Below, one piece after another: positions 1 through 9,447 of a DNA stretch of 20,761 nucleotides (its first letter is position 1; the number at the start of each line of letters is the position of its first letter). The notes beneath the pieces are model-generated. The model was not told where the DNA came from, did not search any database, and was given only the letters and a program-made list of their open reading frames with translations. Source of the stretch: a virus; IMG/VR virus record IMGVR_UViG_3300025137_000378, positions 1 to 20,761 of that record. One strand, 5' to 3'. The position numbers were made by a program, and so were the translations under genes.

Positions 1-2
1 TA

Positions 3-3000
3 ATGACAAAGAAAGGGTTGACGATTGATGACATCGTTCCCGACAGGAACAACGTCATTAACCTCAAACAAGTACAAAAAGCCGTACAAGCCAAGGACGC
101 AAACCCCAGCCCAGCGGCCATGCGAAACGAAGACCTCCTGATCAAGTACCTAGATCAGATGGGCGACGACGTACCACAAGATAACGTGCGTGCGGAACTT
201 GCGCTTGAGCTGGAGAGTGCAGACGTCGAAGACCCAAACGCCATATTGGCCATGTACGACGCTTTCATTGCCGAAAACAAAGCAGAGCAGACCGAACTAG
301 ACGAGCTGACCCAGATTGCCGAGCGGGCAGTTAAGGACTTTAAGCCGAACGCGTCGCAAACGAAACGGATACGCGACTACGCTAAAAAGCTAATGGAGCC
401 AGAAGATGGCAAAGCCAGCGGCTTTGACAGCGACACCGCAAACAGACTAGCCAAGCTGGCTATAGCAAAAGATCACTACGACCAACTCGATTTACCCGCA
501 GAGCAGATACCTACTGTCAGTATCGGTGGTCAGAAGGTTCCGATCCGCGACGTGATGAGCAAGGTTCGTCTGGACCCCCAAGCCTATGCTGCACAGCAAC
601 GTCGCATGGGCACCAGCTCTGCCATCGAGAGCGCGTCCGAACTCGTCGGCGCTGGCCGTAACGAAAACGGCAGGGTCATCGCAATGCTTCGCGGCGGCGC
701 ACGTCTTAACAAGACTGACAAAGCGAGAACGGAACACAAGACACTACTTGATCGTAACGAAAACTTTTTTATGGGCGAAAGCTATCTTGAAGAGGGACAA
801 GCGATCCAGAGGTCTACGGACAACATGGCCGCTAATGCTCGCAAGACCACGCTTGCAGAGCACTTGGTTCGCACAAAAATGGCACCGAACCCAAACGCTG
901 CAAAAAAGATGATTGGTGCGAAAGACGCGAAACCCACGGTCGCTGGTATTAAAGCCACAGCTTCCACAGAGGTGGGAGTGGGAGACATCGTATTCGTCGG
1001 CGGCAACCCAATTCCAGCACGAGAAGAGCTGCCCACAATCATTGGGTTTGAGGCTACAGGAAGCACAATCGTACACAGGCTGTCTGGCAAGCCAAGTCGA
1101 GTAAAGAAGGGTACTGTTGTCTTTGCTGATGGCAAGACAAAGCGCACATACGACAGCCCGCAGACCGTGTTAATCAAGCGTGACCCTAGCCTTCTCAAGC
1201 AAGACAGCAGACCAGCAGTCACAGAGACGAAAGACAGCACTGTTGACGGTCAAGTTATGGACGATCTAAGACGTCCAGACAGAGGGCTGGCACCAATCGG
1301 TGTGCCTCTTGCCAATGCTCAAGCACTTCTTGATCCTGCCAATGGCACACGTCTGGCGATTATCAAACACAAAGAAGACGCCAGCGACATTCGCATCATG
1401 CACCCACGACAAGCGGCAAACAACGTAACGCTTGAAAGTCTGGCGGGCAAAGCGGGCATCGAGAACTTTGAGGTAAGATACATTCAGTCCCATCATCGTC
1501 TGAGCGACACAATGACGGTTGATGCAAAGACGCGGCTGTTTAACGAAATCGCAGAAGACTTTATTCCTGTAGCGGGCGTGGAGTTTCAGCCACTAGGCGG
1601 CGTATTCATGTCAGGCAATGCCACTGGCCGTGGGTTCCCCACGTCGTCTGAGGGTCTTGGCAAAGTACCAATCAGCAAGTCTGACCTGACCGAACAAGAG
1701 ATGCTGGCGCTCGACCGCTTCTCGACCAAGCCAGTGAAGGACATGAAGAGCCTAAGTGCGGCTCAGATCGTCAACTACATAGCCAAAGCAGAGAACGCGC
1801 CCATCCCTAAAACCGAGAACGAGATGGCCGTCCTCATCTCTGACCTAGAACAGATGCACATGGTGCTACGTCGCGAGATACCAGAGGGTTACGTTAAGCC
1901 CGCTGGCGTCCGCGAGGAAGTAGCGGCAGAAATCCAGACGATCTTTAACAAGGTATCGCCAGAGGAAGGCGTTGCTGCAAAACGAATGATAGAGGGTCTT
2001 GGCGGCGACATGTCCAAAGCCCCCGCCTTTGATGAGCCGTCTGGCACTTTTCGGTACAACCCCAAGACAAACAAGATCGAGGGCACCGACCAGATTGCGA
2101 CAGCAGACAAGGGTGAACGCACGCCCATGCTCCTGCGCGAGACAGCGTCGTGGGCATACGATAACATTATGACACCAGAGGATCGTCTGGAGTTTTGGGG
2201 TGCGCTCAAGCGGCAGATTGCCAGCGGAGACACAACCCTTCTGGCCCCTATGAAAGATTATAAGCCCAATCAGTCAGGCGCAGCGCGTCGCATCTTTGCT
2301 GACAACTTCACATCGTGGGCGCTAGAGAACCGTTCGGCTGGCCACTTTAAAGACACTGGCTTCTGGCCCAAGCTGCAACGGTACATCAAGGGCGTCTTTG
2401 ATAGATACTTCTCCAAGAAAGCAATCGACCCAGAGCTTGAGCCAATCTTTGCCAAGGTGCTGCCGGACGGAGACATGCACTACCGTAAGTTCGATGACTT
2501 CAAAGAGCCAAGAAGTGCAGCGGGAATTGTTTACAAGGGCTACCAGCTAAAGCTCCAAATCGCAGAAGAAAATATAAAAGAAGCGATCACCGCTTACGGC
2601 CCCAAGCGTGACGGCAGTGATACCAGAGTTGTCAACGCGTTCGAAGATTTGAGGCGCGTCTACGCGGGCATCGTTGCTAATGTTGGGCCGCGCTCTGACA
2701 AGGCAGTTTACGGAGCGAAAGCGTTTTACAAAGACAACACGCTCATGCCGTTCAAGCGGTACAAAGACATCTACACTCAGCGGTTCGCTGACCTAAACCA
2801 AATGATCTACAACGGCAACAATGGGCTGGTAGATAACCGCATCAGTGACGCCGAGTTTGCCACTACCGAGCAAGAAGGGTGGCGCGTCGAAGCTGACCAG
2901 TCCGAAATTGCGGGCGCATTGATTGACGCGTACTATGAGGGTCACAAGAAATTTACCCCAACAGCAAAACCACCAAGCAAGATTGTAAACGAAGACTTCA

Positions 3001-6000
3001 CAACCTTGGAGTATTCAATTCTGCTTGCACAAAATATCCTCAAGGCTGCATACGTCACCGCTGAGAACGGAAGCCAACTATCTACTCCATTTACCGTAGT
3101 CAAGAAAAGCAAAAAGAAGAACAAGCTGGTTGAGACGACAATAGTCAAGCACGCCAACGCCAAACAGCGGCAAGCAGACGCTATTAAAAAAGCCCTTACT
3201 GGCAAAGAGAAAGGGCAAAAGAAAAGGGTCGGAGCAGGAGACGACCCATATACAACAAAGCTGCGGGTGATGAACCAGCAGCAGCTTGAGGAAGAGTTCA
3301 GAGCTAACTCCACCGATAAGAGCCGCCAAGAACAAATCTCTTGGATGATGTATGAGCGCGACAACAACGCTTACGAAGGCAACCTTTCGCACACGAACAT
3401 TCCTCGCGGCGACATCCCACAAGATTGGGCAAGGTTTAGCGAGCAAGATTTCTACCCTATGCTGCGCGACGCTTTGTATGAGGGAGACGGCAACACGGTT
3501 GACGCCATCATCTCCGAGCATACGCGTCGTATGCAGGCGAAGAAGTACGGTAAGAACAAAATACCTCAGTACCTCCGAGCGTCCTATGTGCGTCAGCGGA
3601 TCAAGGCTGAAGTAGACGCAGGCGCAGGCGCGTACACGTCGGCTGGCATACCGCCCAGTGCGCCGTTTAATGTCCGCAACATCCTGTCCTACCTTACGCA
3701 CCGCGACCCGAAGGTAAACTACACCCAGCGGACAATGACTTATCGGATGATTAATCTGATGGGCAAGGCAACACGAGACGTGCTTGACGACACCAACATT
3801 ATGGACGCTTCAGACGTAGCCCGTCTCGCTGGCGTTGACCCGATGGGTATGAAGAACGTCGCTATGGATTTTCGTGGCGATCAATTCAAGAAGCTCCGCT
3901 CGGACAGCCGCCGTCTGGCCATTGGCCTCACTAAAGGCAACACCAACCCCTTCGACGTAATCCACGAAATCACACACACAGTGGTGCGTGCAGGCATGCT
4001 CCCCAAGCAGGAAATGGACGCGGTTGTTGAGCTGTATCGCAGCGCAGATGACGGGCTGAAAACACGTATTAACAAGGACTATGGAGGTAAATACCCAGAT
4101 GCAAGTGAGGCACAGAAGGAGCTTATCCTTGCCGAAGAATGGTTCGCGGAAAACCTCACAAAATACATGGGCGAGCGCGTGGCCAGAGGCGACATACTCA
4201 AAGCCCTCAACGGTGGAGACATGGCCTCTCTCAGCCTCAAGAACTCTTTCCACTCAGCGATAGACAGGGCAATCGAGTACGTTGCCTACATTGTCAACGG
4301 TCTCATTGGCCGTAAGACAGTGAAACAAAACTTTCGTCGCCTTATGTTCTACGGCAACATGTTCGAGCAGCCATCCAAGGCACCATTTGCTACTATGGGC
4401 CGAAGAGCCAGAGCAGTGCCCACAGCCTACGCTGGCCAATACGCCAGTGACGTCTTGCGACAGTCGAACGGTACACGTCTGGCCCGCATTAAGAAGTACA
4501 CAGGCGGCGGCAAGTTCAGCGAGAACGAAGATGGCCCGATAACTTACTTCCATGCCACTCCGAACGGCGGCGCGTTTAACCGCGAGACGAACCCAGACGT
4601 CGTCATGTCTCAGGGTGGTGGAGCATACGGACCTGGCATCTACATTTCGCCAGACGCCCAGACGTTAGACAGCGTCTATGCCAGACGACCCACCATCGGC
4701 GCAATGACGTCTATGATCAACACATCCAAGGCGTCAGACGAGATCAAAGAAGAGCTGCGCGAAGCTGCGGTAGAGCTGGGCGAAGTCAGGTCTTTGCTGT
4801 CAGAGAAACGCCGTGCTTACGCAGAAGCAAGTGACACATTAGAGGATTACGACCAGCAGCAGGGTAGCATGCTTGGCGGTATCCGTATGGAAGACTTGGA
4901 TGAAGAAAGCGTAGCCCTGCTCAAGTACGAAAGCGAGCAATACGCCAGAACAAAAGACGACTTGGCCGAAGAGATAGATGACCTACTGGCCAATGAGGAA
5001 GCGATCAGCGACTTGATGGATCGATATGGTATCGTGCCAGAGCCGCTAGTTATGCCGCTTTATACGCGTATGATGAACACTGCCGACTTCTCCAGCTCAA
5101 CCAAGCACGGGCTGGACGAGCCGTTTATGCAGGCGATCTTCCGTAAGCTCATTGACGACGGCGTCTATACACAGCCTGACCTTGAGAAGCGGATCGTTGG
5201 CATGCCGCAAACTGGCTACAACGGAGACAGAACTTACAACATGCTGGCCGATCTTTTTGCAGACACAGGCGTGTCCCGCACACAGGCCAAAGCGTCAGTG
5301 AACGGCATGCTTGAGGACATGGGATACGACAGCCTAAAGACCACACACATGAACACTTTGACCGAGCGTGAAGCCTTTGGCGACATGAGCGAGGAAGGTC
5401 TCAGAGCGGGCACACAGAAAGTCTACGACGCGTTCCTGCTCTTCAATCCAGAGCAGGCCAAACATGTTGAAGCCAAGGCTTTCGATCACGACGACGCACG
5501 CATGTATTTTCGTGATACGGGCACCTCCCCCGCTGGTTTCAACGGCGCAGTCGTGACCGAGATGGCAGAAGGTAACATCGACAGTCTGGACCCGAACAAG
5601 GCAACCGAGTACTTGGACGATCTGGAAGCCAAGGGCACGCCAACCGATTTGGTGGACGCGATGGGGTCAATCATGCGCGAGCGCGCGCTGTCACCTCGTG
5701 AGGAAACCGCAGTACGCAAGCTCGGCCCACTCGGCTTCCTCAAGTCTCAGTCTGGCCGTATGGAAACAATGGGTATGAACTGGCTGGGTGGCTGGTACAA
5801 GCAGCACTTCCCAGACAACAGCCAAGCCTTTGCGTCCAAGTTTATGCCACTGCACAAGGCGATGAAGGATTTGCCTGACGCAGACGGTAAGTTCAAGACT
5901 TGGCGCAAACGCAACGCTGGCCTCTACGGCAAGGAAGCAGCGCAGCCAGAAAGCCATAGCCGCATCGTCAAGGCGCTGCGATTTGGCCCGACCAGCACGT

Positions 6001-8225
6001 ACTTCAACCGCTTGAGTGCGAGCGAGCAGATGGTTGCGAACAGAATACGCAAGGAGTTCAACGACGAACATGAGCGTATGAGAGCAGCAGAAATGTTCGT
6101 GGGCTTCAGACGAGATTACGTCCCGCAAATCTGGAAACCAGAGACAATTCGCAATGACGAGGCTGGCTTTAAGATGGGCATGGCCGAATACTACAGGCAG
6201 GAAAAAACCTCTGCTGGCGTCGTATTCACTCAAGACGAACTCAAAGAGTTTGTCGATAGCATGTATGACAAACTGGCCAATCTCGATGCAGAGGACGGCG
6301 TAAGCACGTCGTCGTCTCGCGGGTCATCCACAAACTCCCCTGCTTCGTCTCTGGATTACAGCAGAATGATTGAGCTTGAAAAGTATCCACGAGCTATGGA
6401 GATGCTGGACGGCTACCTAGAAAACAATCTTGAAGCCATGCTAATCAAGTCCTTTGAGGCCAGCACGCGTCGCCTGCTTCACGTCGAGAAGTTCGGCCTT
6501 AACAGCCACGGCGTGTCTGACTACATCACCGCGTCTGAGGGTGGTGCCAAGGGCATCGCCAAGCTACTCAGCACTAACAAAGAATACGTTAAGAACTTCC
6601 GTGTAGTTGACGGCGGCGAAGGTGTTACTGAGGTCGATCTCAAAGAGAGCACGCTGATGCCCTTCGCGAACAAGCCAGAGGCAGCACCCAAATTTGTTGA
6701 CGCTCTGATCCAAGTCTACAACTCACCCGCTGGTGGGCCAATCGCACGAGACATGCTCATGCGTGCAGCCGTCACCACGTCTAGCGGCGCGATCAGCAAG
6801 ACGTATGAACGCAGAGTGGACGCAATCATGGGTGCGCTTGAGGACTTCAAGGGTGTGGCCACACCGATGACGAATGACGAGCACGGCTTCCTAGAGAACG
6901 CCATGCGCGTTGCACGCAAGCAACCAATCAACGGTGGCGTTGCGAACGGTAAGGTCGCCTTGCGTACCAGCCGCACCCTGCGGTCAATCAACAACGTCTC
7001 TCTGCTTGGCTTTACCACCCTCACCTCTTTGGGTGACACGGTGCTGCCAATGATCAGAGCTGGATCGTTCGGGGCGTGGGCGAAAGGCATCAAAAATTTG
7101 CAAGACCCAGCCTATGCCACGGCCATGAAAAATGTTGGCGTTGCAATGGAAAACATCGTCCACGACCGCATGGTGCATATGTACGGCGGCGTGGACAGCA
7201 AGTTTTCAAACGCCTTCTTTAACGCTACGATGTTGACGCCTTGGACGGATATGATGCGCCAGATGGCTGGGGCTGTAGGGCATGAAGCCTTTAAGACTTA
7301 CCAACTCAAGACGGTGCAAAGCTACAATCCAAGCGCCACACTTGAACAGCAGCCTCGTGCCTACAAGATTGCCTACCGTCAGCTAAAGCAGTTTGGCTTA
7401 GAGAAGTATGCGATGGGACAGTCGATGGGGGGCGTATCACTTTCAGACAAGAGCTTGCTTGAGACAGACAAGAGCTTGCGTATGGGTGTACTGCGGTTCG
7501 CAAACGAAAGCGTGTTTCAGCCAAACGCAGACGACGTGCCGATCTGGGCGCAGACGCCGCTCGGCGCACTGGCCTTTCAGCTCAAGTCCTTTCCCCTGAT
7601 GATGGGCCGTATGTCTGGCCACATACTCAGAGAGGCGTTCCCTAAGAGCGGCCAGCCGCGCAACATCAAGCCACTCCTCTACTTCCTTTCACTTGGCCCT
7701 GCCGCTGGTGCGGGAGCAGCAGCCATCAAGGACGTCGTGCAAATGCGCGGCGGTGAGGACGAACGGTCGGCAGACGTGCGTGTGCGGAACGCTATGAAGT
7801 TTGCGGGTTACGACGAGAAGGTTCACGGCAACGAGCAGGACTTCCTCGGCTGGTATCTCGAAGGCTTAATGGTCATGGGTGGCTTTGGCCTTATCGCAGA
7901 CATCGTACACTCAGCGGCAAGTCAGGTGGATAACGGAGCCTACGGGCAGCAGCGCGTCTGGTCGTCTCTGCTCGGCCCGACATACGGTCTTGGTAACTCG
8001 GCGTTTACGACGCTCGGCGGTGCCAAAGATGCAATGTTTAACTCAACGCCAGAAAGCAACGCAAAGGAACGGTCAGCCGTTCGTGAAGTTGTCACCAGAA
8101 CCCCCGTGCTTGGTGGCATAAGAGCGTTCCGCGAAAACGTAACAGACGCAGTGGCAGGAGAACCAAGCAGTTCGTCTGGCGGTCGCGGCGGGTTCAGCGG
8201 AAGTTTTAACGGATCATGGGGATGA
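3..8225 (+). CDS. Giant polyvalent / injected virion-type protein with metallopeptidase and ADP-ribosyltransferase-like domains
   Basis: The 2,740-residue frame is probably a virion protein delivered with phage DNA, of the 'polyvalent protein' type that carries several effector domains. Visible: a zinc-metallopeptidase motif HEITH at 1321-1325, followed by EEWFAEN (about 1378-1384) as candidate third ligand region; an ADP-ribosyltransferase-like domain from about 1513 to 1840, with YFHATP (1515-1520), GPGIYISPD (1543-1551) and a late FNPEQAK segment (about 1814-1820); a Ser-rich linker near 2101-2118; a C-terminal region typical of large phage internal proteins (ALAFQLKSFPL, about 2524-2534); two hydrophobic stretches near 2557-2575 and 2616-2640; and a Gly/Ser tail. 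ATG at 3 overlaps a possible upstream TAA (TAATG), suggesting coupling, but the frame has no stop before the window edge, so the true start may lie outside. The virion role is inferred from size, architecture and position before the lysis genes. Confidence 0.85.
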   Translation: MTKKGLTIDDIVPDRNNVINLKQVQKAVQAKDANPSPAAMRNEDLLIKYLDQMGDDVPQDNVRAELALELESADVEDPNAILAMYDAFIAENKAEQTELDELTQIAERAVKDFKPNASQTKRIRDYAKKLMEPEDGKASGFDSDTANRLAKLAIAKDHYDQLDLPAEQIPTVSIGGQKVPIRDVMSKVRLDPQAYAAQQRRMGTSSAIESASELVGAGRNENGRVIAMLRGGARLNKTDKARTEHKTLLDRNENFFMGESYLEEGQAIQRSTDNMAANARKTTLAEHLVRTKMAPNPNAAKKMIGAKDAKPTVAGIKATASTEVGVGDIVFVGGNPIPAREELPTIIGFEATGSTIVHRLSGKPSRVKKGTVVFADGKTKRTYDSPQTVLIKRDPSLLKQDSRPAVTETKDSTVDGQVMDDLRRPDRGLAPIGVPLANAQALLDPANGTRLAIIKHKEDASDIRIMHPRQAANNVTLESLAGKAGIENFEVRYIQSHHRLSDTMTVDAKTRLFNEIAEDFIPVAGVEFQPLGGVFMSGNATGRGFPTSSEGLGKVPISKSDLTEQEMLALDRFSTKPVKDMKSLSAAQIVNYIAKAENAPIPKTENEMAVLISDLEQMHMVLRREIPEGYVKPAGVREEVAAEIQTIFNKVSPEEGVAAKRMIEGLGGDMSKAPAFDEPSGTFRYNPKTNKIEGTDQIATADKGERTPMLLRETASWAYDNIMTPEDRLEFWGALKRQIASGDTTLLAPMKDYKPNQSGAARRIFADNFTSWALENRSAGHFKDTGFWPKLQRYIKGVFDRYFSKKAIDPELEPIFAKVLPDGDMHYRKFDDFKEPRSAAGIVYKGYQLKLQIAEENIKEAITAYGPKRDGSDTRVVNAFEDLRRVYAGIVANVGPRSDKAVYGAKAFYKDNTLMPFKRYKDIYTQRFADLNQMIYNGNNGLVDNRISDAEFATTEQEGWRVEADQSEIAGALIDAYYEGHKKFTPTAKPPSKIVNEDFTTLEYSILLAQNILKAAYVTAENGSQLSTPFTVVKKSKKKNKLVETTIVKHANAKQRQADAIKKALTGKEKGQKKRVGAGDDPYTTKLRVMNQQQLEEEFRANSTDKSRQEQISWMMYERDNNAYEGNLSHTNIPRGDIPQDWARFSEQDFYPMLRDALYEGDGNTVDAIISEHTRRMQAKKYGKNKIPQYLRASYVRQRIKAEVDAGAGAYTSAGIPPSAPFNVRNILSYLTHRDPKVNYTQRTMTYRMINLMGKATRDVLDDTNIMDASDVARLAGVDPMGMKNVAMDFRGDQFKKLRSDSRRLAIGLTKGNTNPFDVIHEITHTVVRAGMLPKQEMDAVVELYRSADDGLKTRINKDYGGKYPDASEAQKELILAEEWFAENLTKYMGERVARGDILKALNGGDMASLSLKNSFHSAIDRAIEYVAYIVNGLIGRKTVKQNFRRLMFYGNMFEQPSKAPFATMGRRARAVPTAYAGQYASDVLRQSNGTRLARIKKYTGGGKFSENEDGPITYFHATPNGGAFNRETNPDVVMSQGGGAYGPGIYISPDAQTLDSVYARRPTIGAMTSMINTSKASDEIKEELREAAVELGEVRSLLSEKRRAYAEASDTLEDYDQQQGSMLGGIRMEDLDEESVALLKYESEQYARTKDDLAEEIDDLLANEEAISDLMDRYGIVPEPLVMPLYTRMMNTADFSSSTKHGLDEPFMQAIFRKLIDDGVYTQPDLEKRIVGMPQTGYNGDRTYNMLADLFADTGVSRTQAKASVNGMLEDMGYDSLKTTHMNTLTEREAFGDMSEEGLRAGTQKVYDAFLLFNPEQAKHVEAKAFDHDDARMYFRDTGTSPAGFNGAVVTEMAEGNIDSLDPNKATEYLDDLEAKGTPTDLVDAMGSIMRERALSPREETAVRKLGPLGFLKSQSGRMETMGMNWLGGWYKQHFPDNSQAFASKFMPLHKAMKDLPDADGKFKTWRKRNAGLYGKEAAQPESHSRIVKALRFGPTSTYFNRLSASEQMVANRIRKEFNDEHERMRAAEMFVGFRRDYVPQIWKPETIRNDEAGFKMGMAEYYRQEKTSAGVVFTQDELKEFVDSMYDKLANLDAEDGVSTSSSRGSSTNSPASSLDYSRMIELEKYPRAMEMLDGYLENNLEAMLIKSFEASTRRLLHVEKFGLNSHGVSDYITASEGGAKGIAKLLSTNKEYVKNFRVVDGGEGVTEVDLKESTLMPFANKPEAAPKFVDALIQVYNSPAGGPIARDMLMRAAVTTSSGAISKTYERRVDAIMGALEDFKGVATPMTNDEHGFLENAMRVARKQPINGGVANGKVALRTSRTLRSINNVSLLGFTTLTSLGDTVLPMIRAGSFGAWAKGIKNLQDPAYATAMKNVGVAMENIVHDRMVHMYGGVDSKFSNAFFNATMLTPWTDMMRQMAGAVGHEAFKTYQLKTVQSYNPSATLEQQPRAYKIAYRQLKQFGLEKYAMGQSMGGVSLSDKSLLETDKSLRMGVLRFANESVFQPNADDVPIWAQTPLGALAFQLKSFPLMMGRMSGHILREAFPKSGQPRNIKPLLYFLSLGPAAGAGAAAIKDVVQMRGGEDERSADVRVRNAMKFAGYDEKVHGNEQDFLGWYLEGLMVMGGFGLIADIVHSAASQVDNGAYGQQRVWSSLLGPTYGLGNSAFTTLGGAKDAMFNSTPESNAKERSAVREVVTRTPVLGGIRAFRENVTDAVAGEPSSSSGGRGGFSGSFNGSWG

Positions 8226-8235
8226 GGAGTAAGAC

Positions 8236-8436
8236 ATGACTTTAGCAATGGAGCGCATCTTAGCTTGGAAGCTACTGCCTCGCATATTGATGGCCGTAAT
8301 GGCCGTCATGTACTGTCGAGTTTTAGAATGGGGGATGAGCCTCGAAGACTTGTCCACGCAACAAAGCGCAATGATTTCAGTATGTTCTGGCGCAATGACA
8401 GGGACGATAGCCGTCTGGCTCTCGCATGAAAAATGA
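8236..8436 (+). CDS. Small two-helix membrane protein, holin-like
   Basis: This 66-residue protein has two hydrophobic segments, about residues 11-30 and 44-62, separated by a short polar stretch (SLEDLSTQQ), and a charged end (SHEK). A strong ribosome site GAGGAG (8224-8229) sits 6 nt before the ATG and overlaps the stop region of the giant protein gene. It ends in an ATGA overlap with the next membrane protein. Small two-helix proteins directly before a muramidase are often class II holins or antiholins, and similar small proteins occur in marine phages, but I cannot name the family. An internal ATG at 8248 is possible but poorly placed for the ribosome site. It could equally be a membrane protein unrelated to lysis. 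Confidence 0.72.
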   Translation: MTLAMERILAWKLLPRILMAVMAVMYCRVLEWGMSLEDLSTQQSAMISVCSGAMTGTIAVWLSHEK

Positions 8437-8816
8437 TACAAGCACTTATAGGACCACTCGCTAATCTTGCTGGCACTTGGCTGCAAGGCAAAGTCGAAAC
8501 AAAAGCAGCCGAGACAAAGATCAAGGTGACACAGGCCGAGGCTAAGTCTCAGATACTTATGTCGCAAGCTCAGTCGGAAGCGAACTGGGAAAAGATTATG
8601 GCCGAAGGCTCAAAGCACTCGTTTAAGGACGAGTATATTTTGGGCCTAATGTCCATTCCAATGATCCTTTGTTTCTGCGGCCCGAAAGGACAATCCATTG
8701 TTTTTGATGGCTTTGATGCACTCAGCAAGGCACCCGACTGGTTTATTTACACATGGGGCTGCTGTGTGGCCGCGAGCTTTGGGATACGTGGCGCAACCAC
8801 GTTTTTTAAGAAATGA
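8433..8816 (+). CDS. Three-TM-type phage holin-like protein
   Basis: The 127-residue protein has a short N-terminal hydrophobic segment (about 4-18), a long charged, probably coiled-coil region (20-65, rich in Lys, Glu, Gln and Ala), then two hydrophobic segments, about 69-84 (LGLMSIPMILCFC) and 102-121 (FIYTWGCCVAASFGIRG). This order and the SFKDEYILGLMSIP stretch resemble the GTA-type three-transmembrane holin family (GTA_holin_3TM) common in alphaproteobacterial phages and gene transfer agents. It would make the inner-membrane lesion that releases the muramidase. Start and stop overlap both neighbours as ATGA, so all lysis genes appear translationally coupled. Family assignment rests on recalled pattern, not a search. 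Confidence 0.7.
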   Translation: MIQALIGPLANLAGTWLQGKVETKAAETKIKVTQAEAKSQILMSQAQSEANWEKIMAEGSKHSFKDEYILGLMSIPMILCFCGPKGQSIVFDGFDALSKAPDWFIYTWGCCVAASFGIRGATTFFKK

Positions 8817-8956
8817 CAGTCGTTCGTCTTCCCGTGCTCTCAGACGCAGACAAACAGTTTGTCCTATTGGAACAGCAGCGGGCAGAGATCAGACGACAAA
8901 GAGAACTGATAGACAGGCGCAAACTAAAGAGGAAAAGCCATGAAGAAAAACTTTGA
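8813..8956 (+). CDS. 47-aa charged helical protein in the lysis cassette
   Basis: A 47-codon frame starts at an ATGA overlap with the holin-like gene and ends inside the muramidase start region (17-nt overlap with the ATG at 8940). The product is very rich in Arg, Lys, Glu and Gln after residue 13 (for example QQRAEIRRQRELIDRRKLKR) and should form one amphipathic or coiled-coil helix. It has no signal peptide or membrane segment, so a spanin role is not supported. The overlaps at both ends and position in the cassette are the main evidence that it is translated. Function unknown. Confidence 0.55.
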   Translation: MTVVRLPVLSDADKQFVLLEQQRAEIRRQRELIDRRKLKRKSHEEKL

Positions 8957-9447
8957 TAAGTGTTTGGCAATGTTGCTAAAACACGAAGGTGGGTATGTAA
9001 ATCACCCGCGACCCAGGGGGTGCTACTAATCTTGGCGTGACCAAGAGCGTGTATGAGAAGTGGGTAGGTCGAGCCGTGAGCTTCGACACAATGAAAGCCC
9101 TTACTCAAGACGACGTAGCACCCATCTACAAAAAGAACTATTGGAACAAAGGGAAATGTGACGATCTGGCCAGTGGTTTGGATTGGTCAGTGTTTGACAT
9201 GTACGTCAATTCTGGCAATCGTTCTGCCAAGCTGTTGCAGGGCCTTGTTGGTGCAAAACGAGACGGCGCGATTGGACCCAAGACGTTAGAAGCTGTCAAT
9301 GGACATGACCCCGAAGAACTGATCGAGGGAATGTTTCGCAAGCGTCAAGAGTTTTATGAGAGCTTGCGGACATTCGATACGTTTGGAAAGGGCTGGACCC
9401 GTCGCAACAAAGAAACACTAAAGCAGTCTATCGACATGCTTGATTAA
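8940..9447 (+). CDS. GH108-type muramidase (endolysin), frameshifted in this sequence
   Basis: The enzyme would cut peptidoglycan glycan strands at lysis. The first frame, ATG 8940 to TAA 9027-9029, encodes FDKCLAMLLKHEGGYVNHP with the EGGY motif whose Glu is the expected catalytic residue of GH108. The rest lies in the +1 frame: RDPGGATNLGVT from about 9007, then a C-terminal region like PG_binding_3 (GLDWSVFDMYVNSGNRSAK; DGAIGPKTLEAV) to the stop at 9445-9447. The family pattern YVN-x-PRDPGGATNLGVT is restored if two bases (one CG step) are missing from CCGCGAC near 9006-9012. With that repair the protein is about 169 residues, the usual family length. A GTG-initiated downstream frame at 9037 would lack the catalytic Glu. 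Either this is a sequencing or assembly error, a real lesion, or a programmed +1 shift; error is the simplest reading. Confidence 0.8.

Noticed and set aside
3078-3701. Long minus-strand frames inside the giant protein gene (also 5691-6233)
   Set aside because: No ribosome sites or recognisable motifs; the plus frame is uninterrupted over 8.2 kb.
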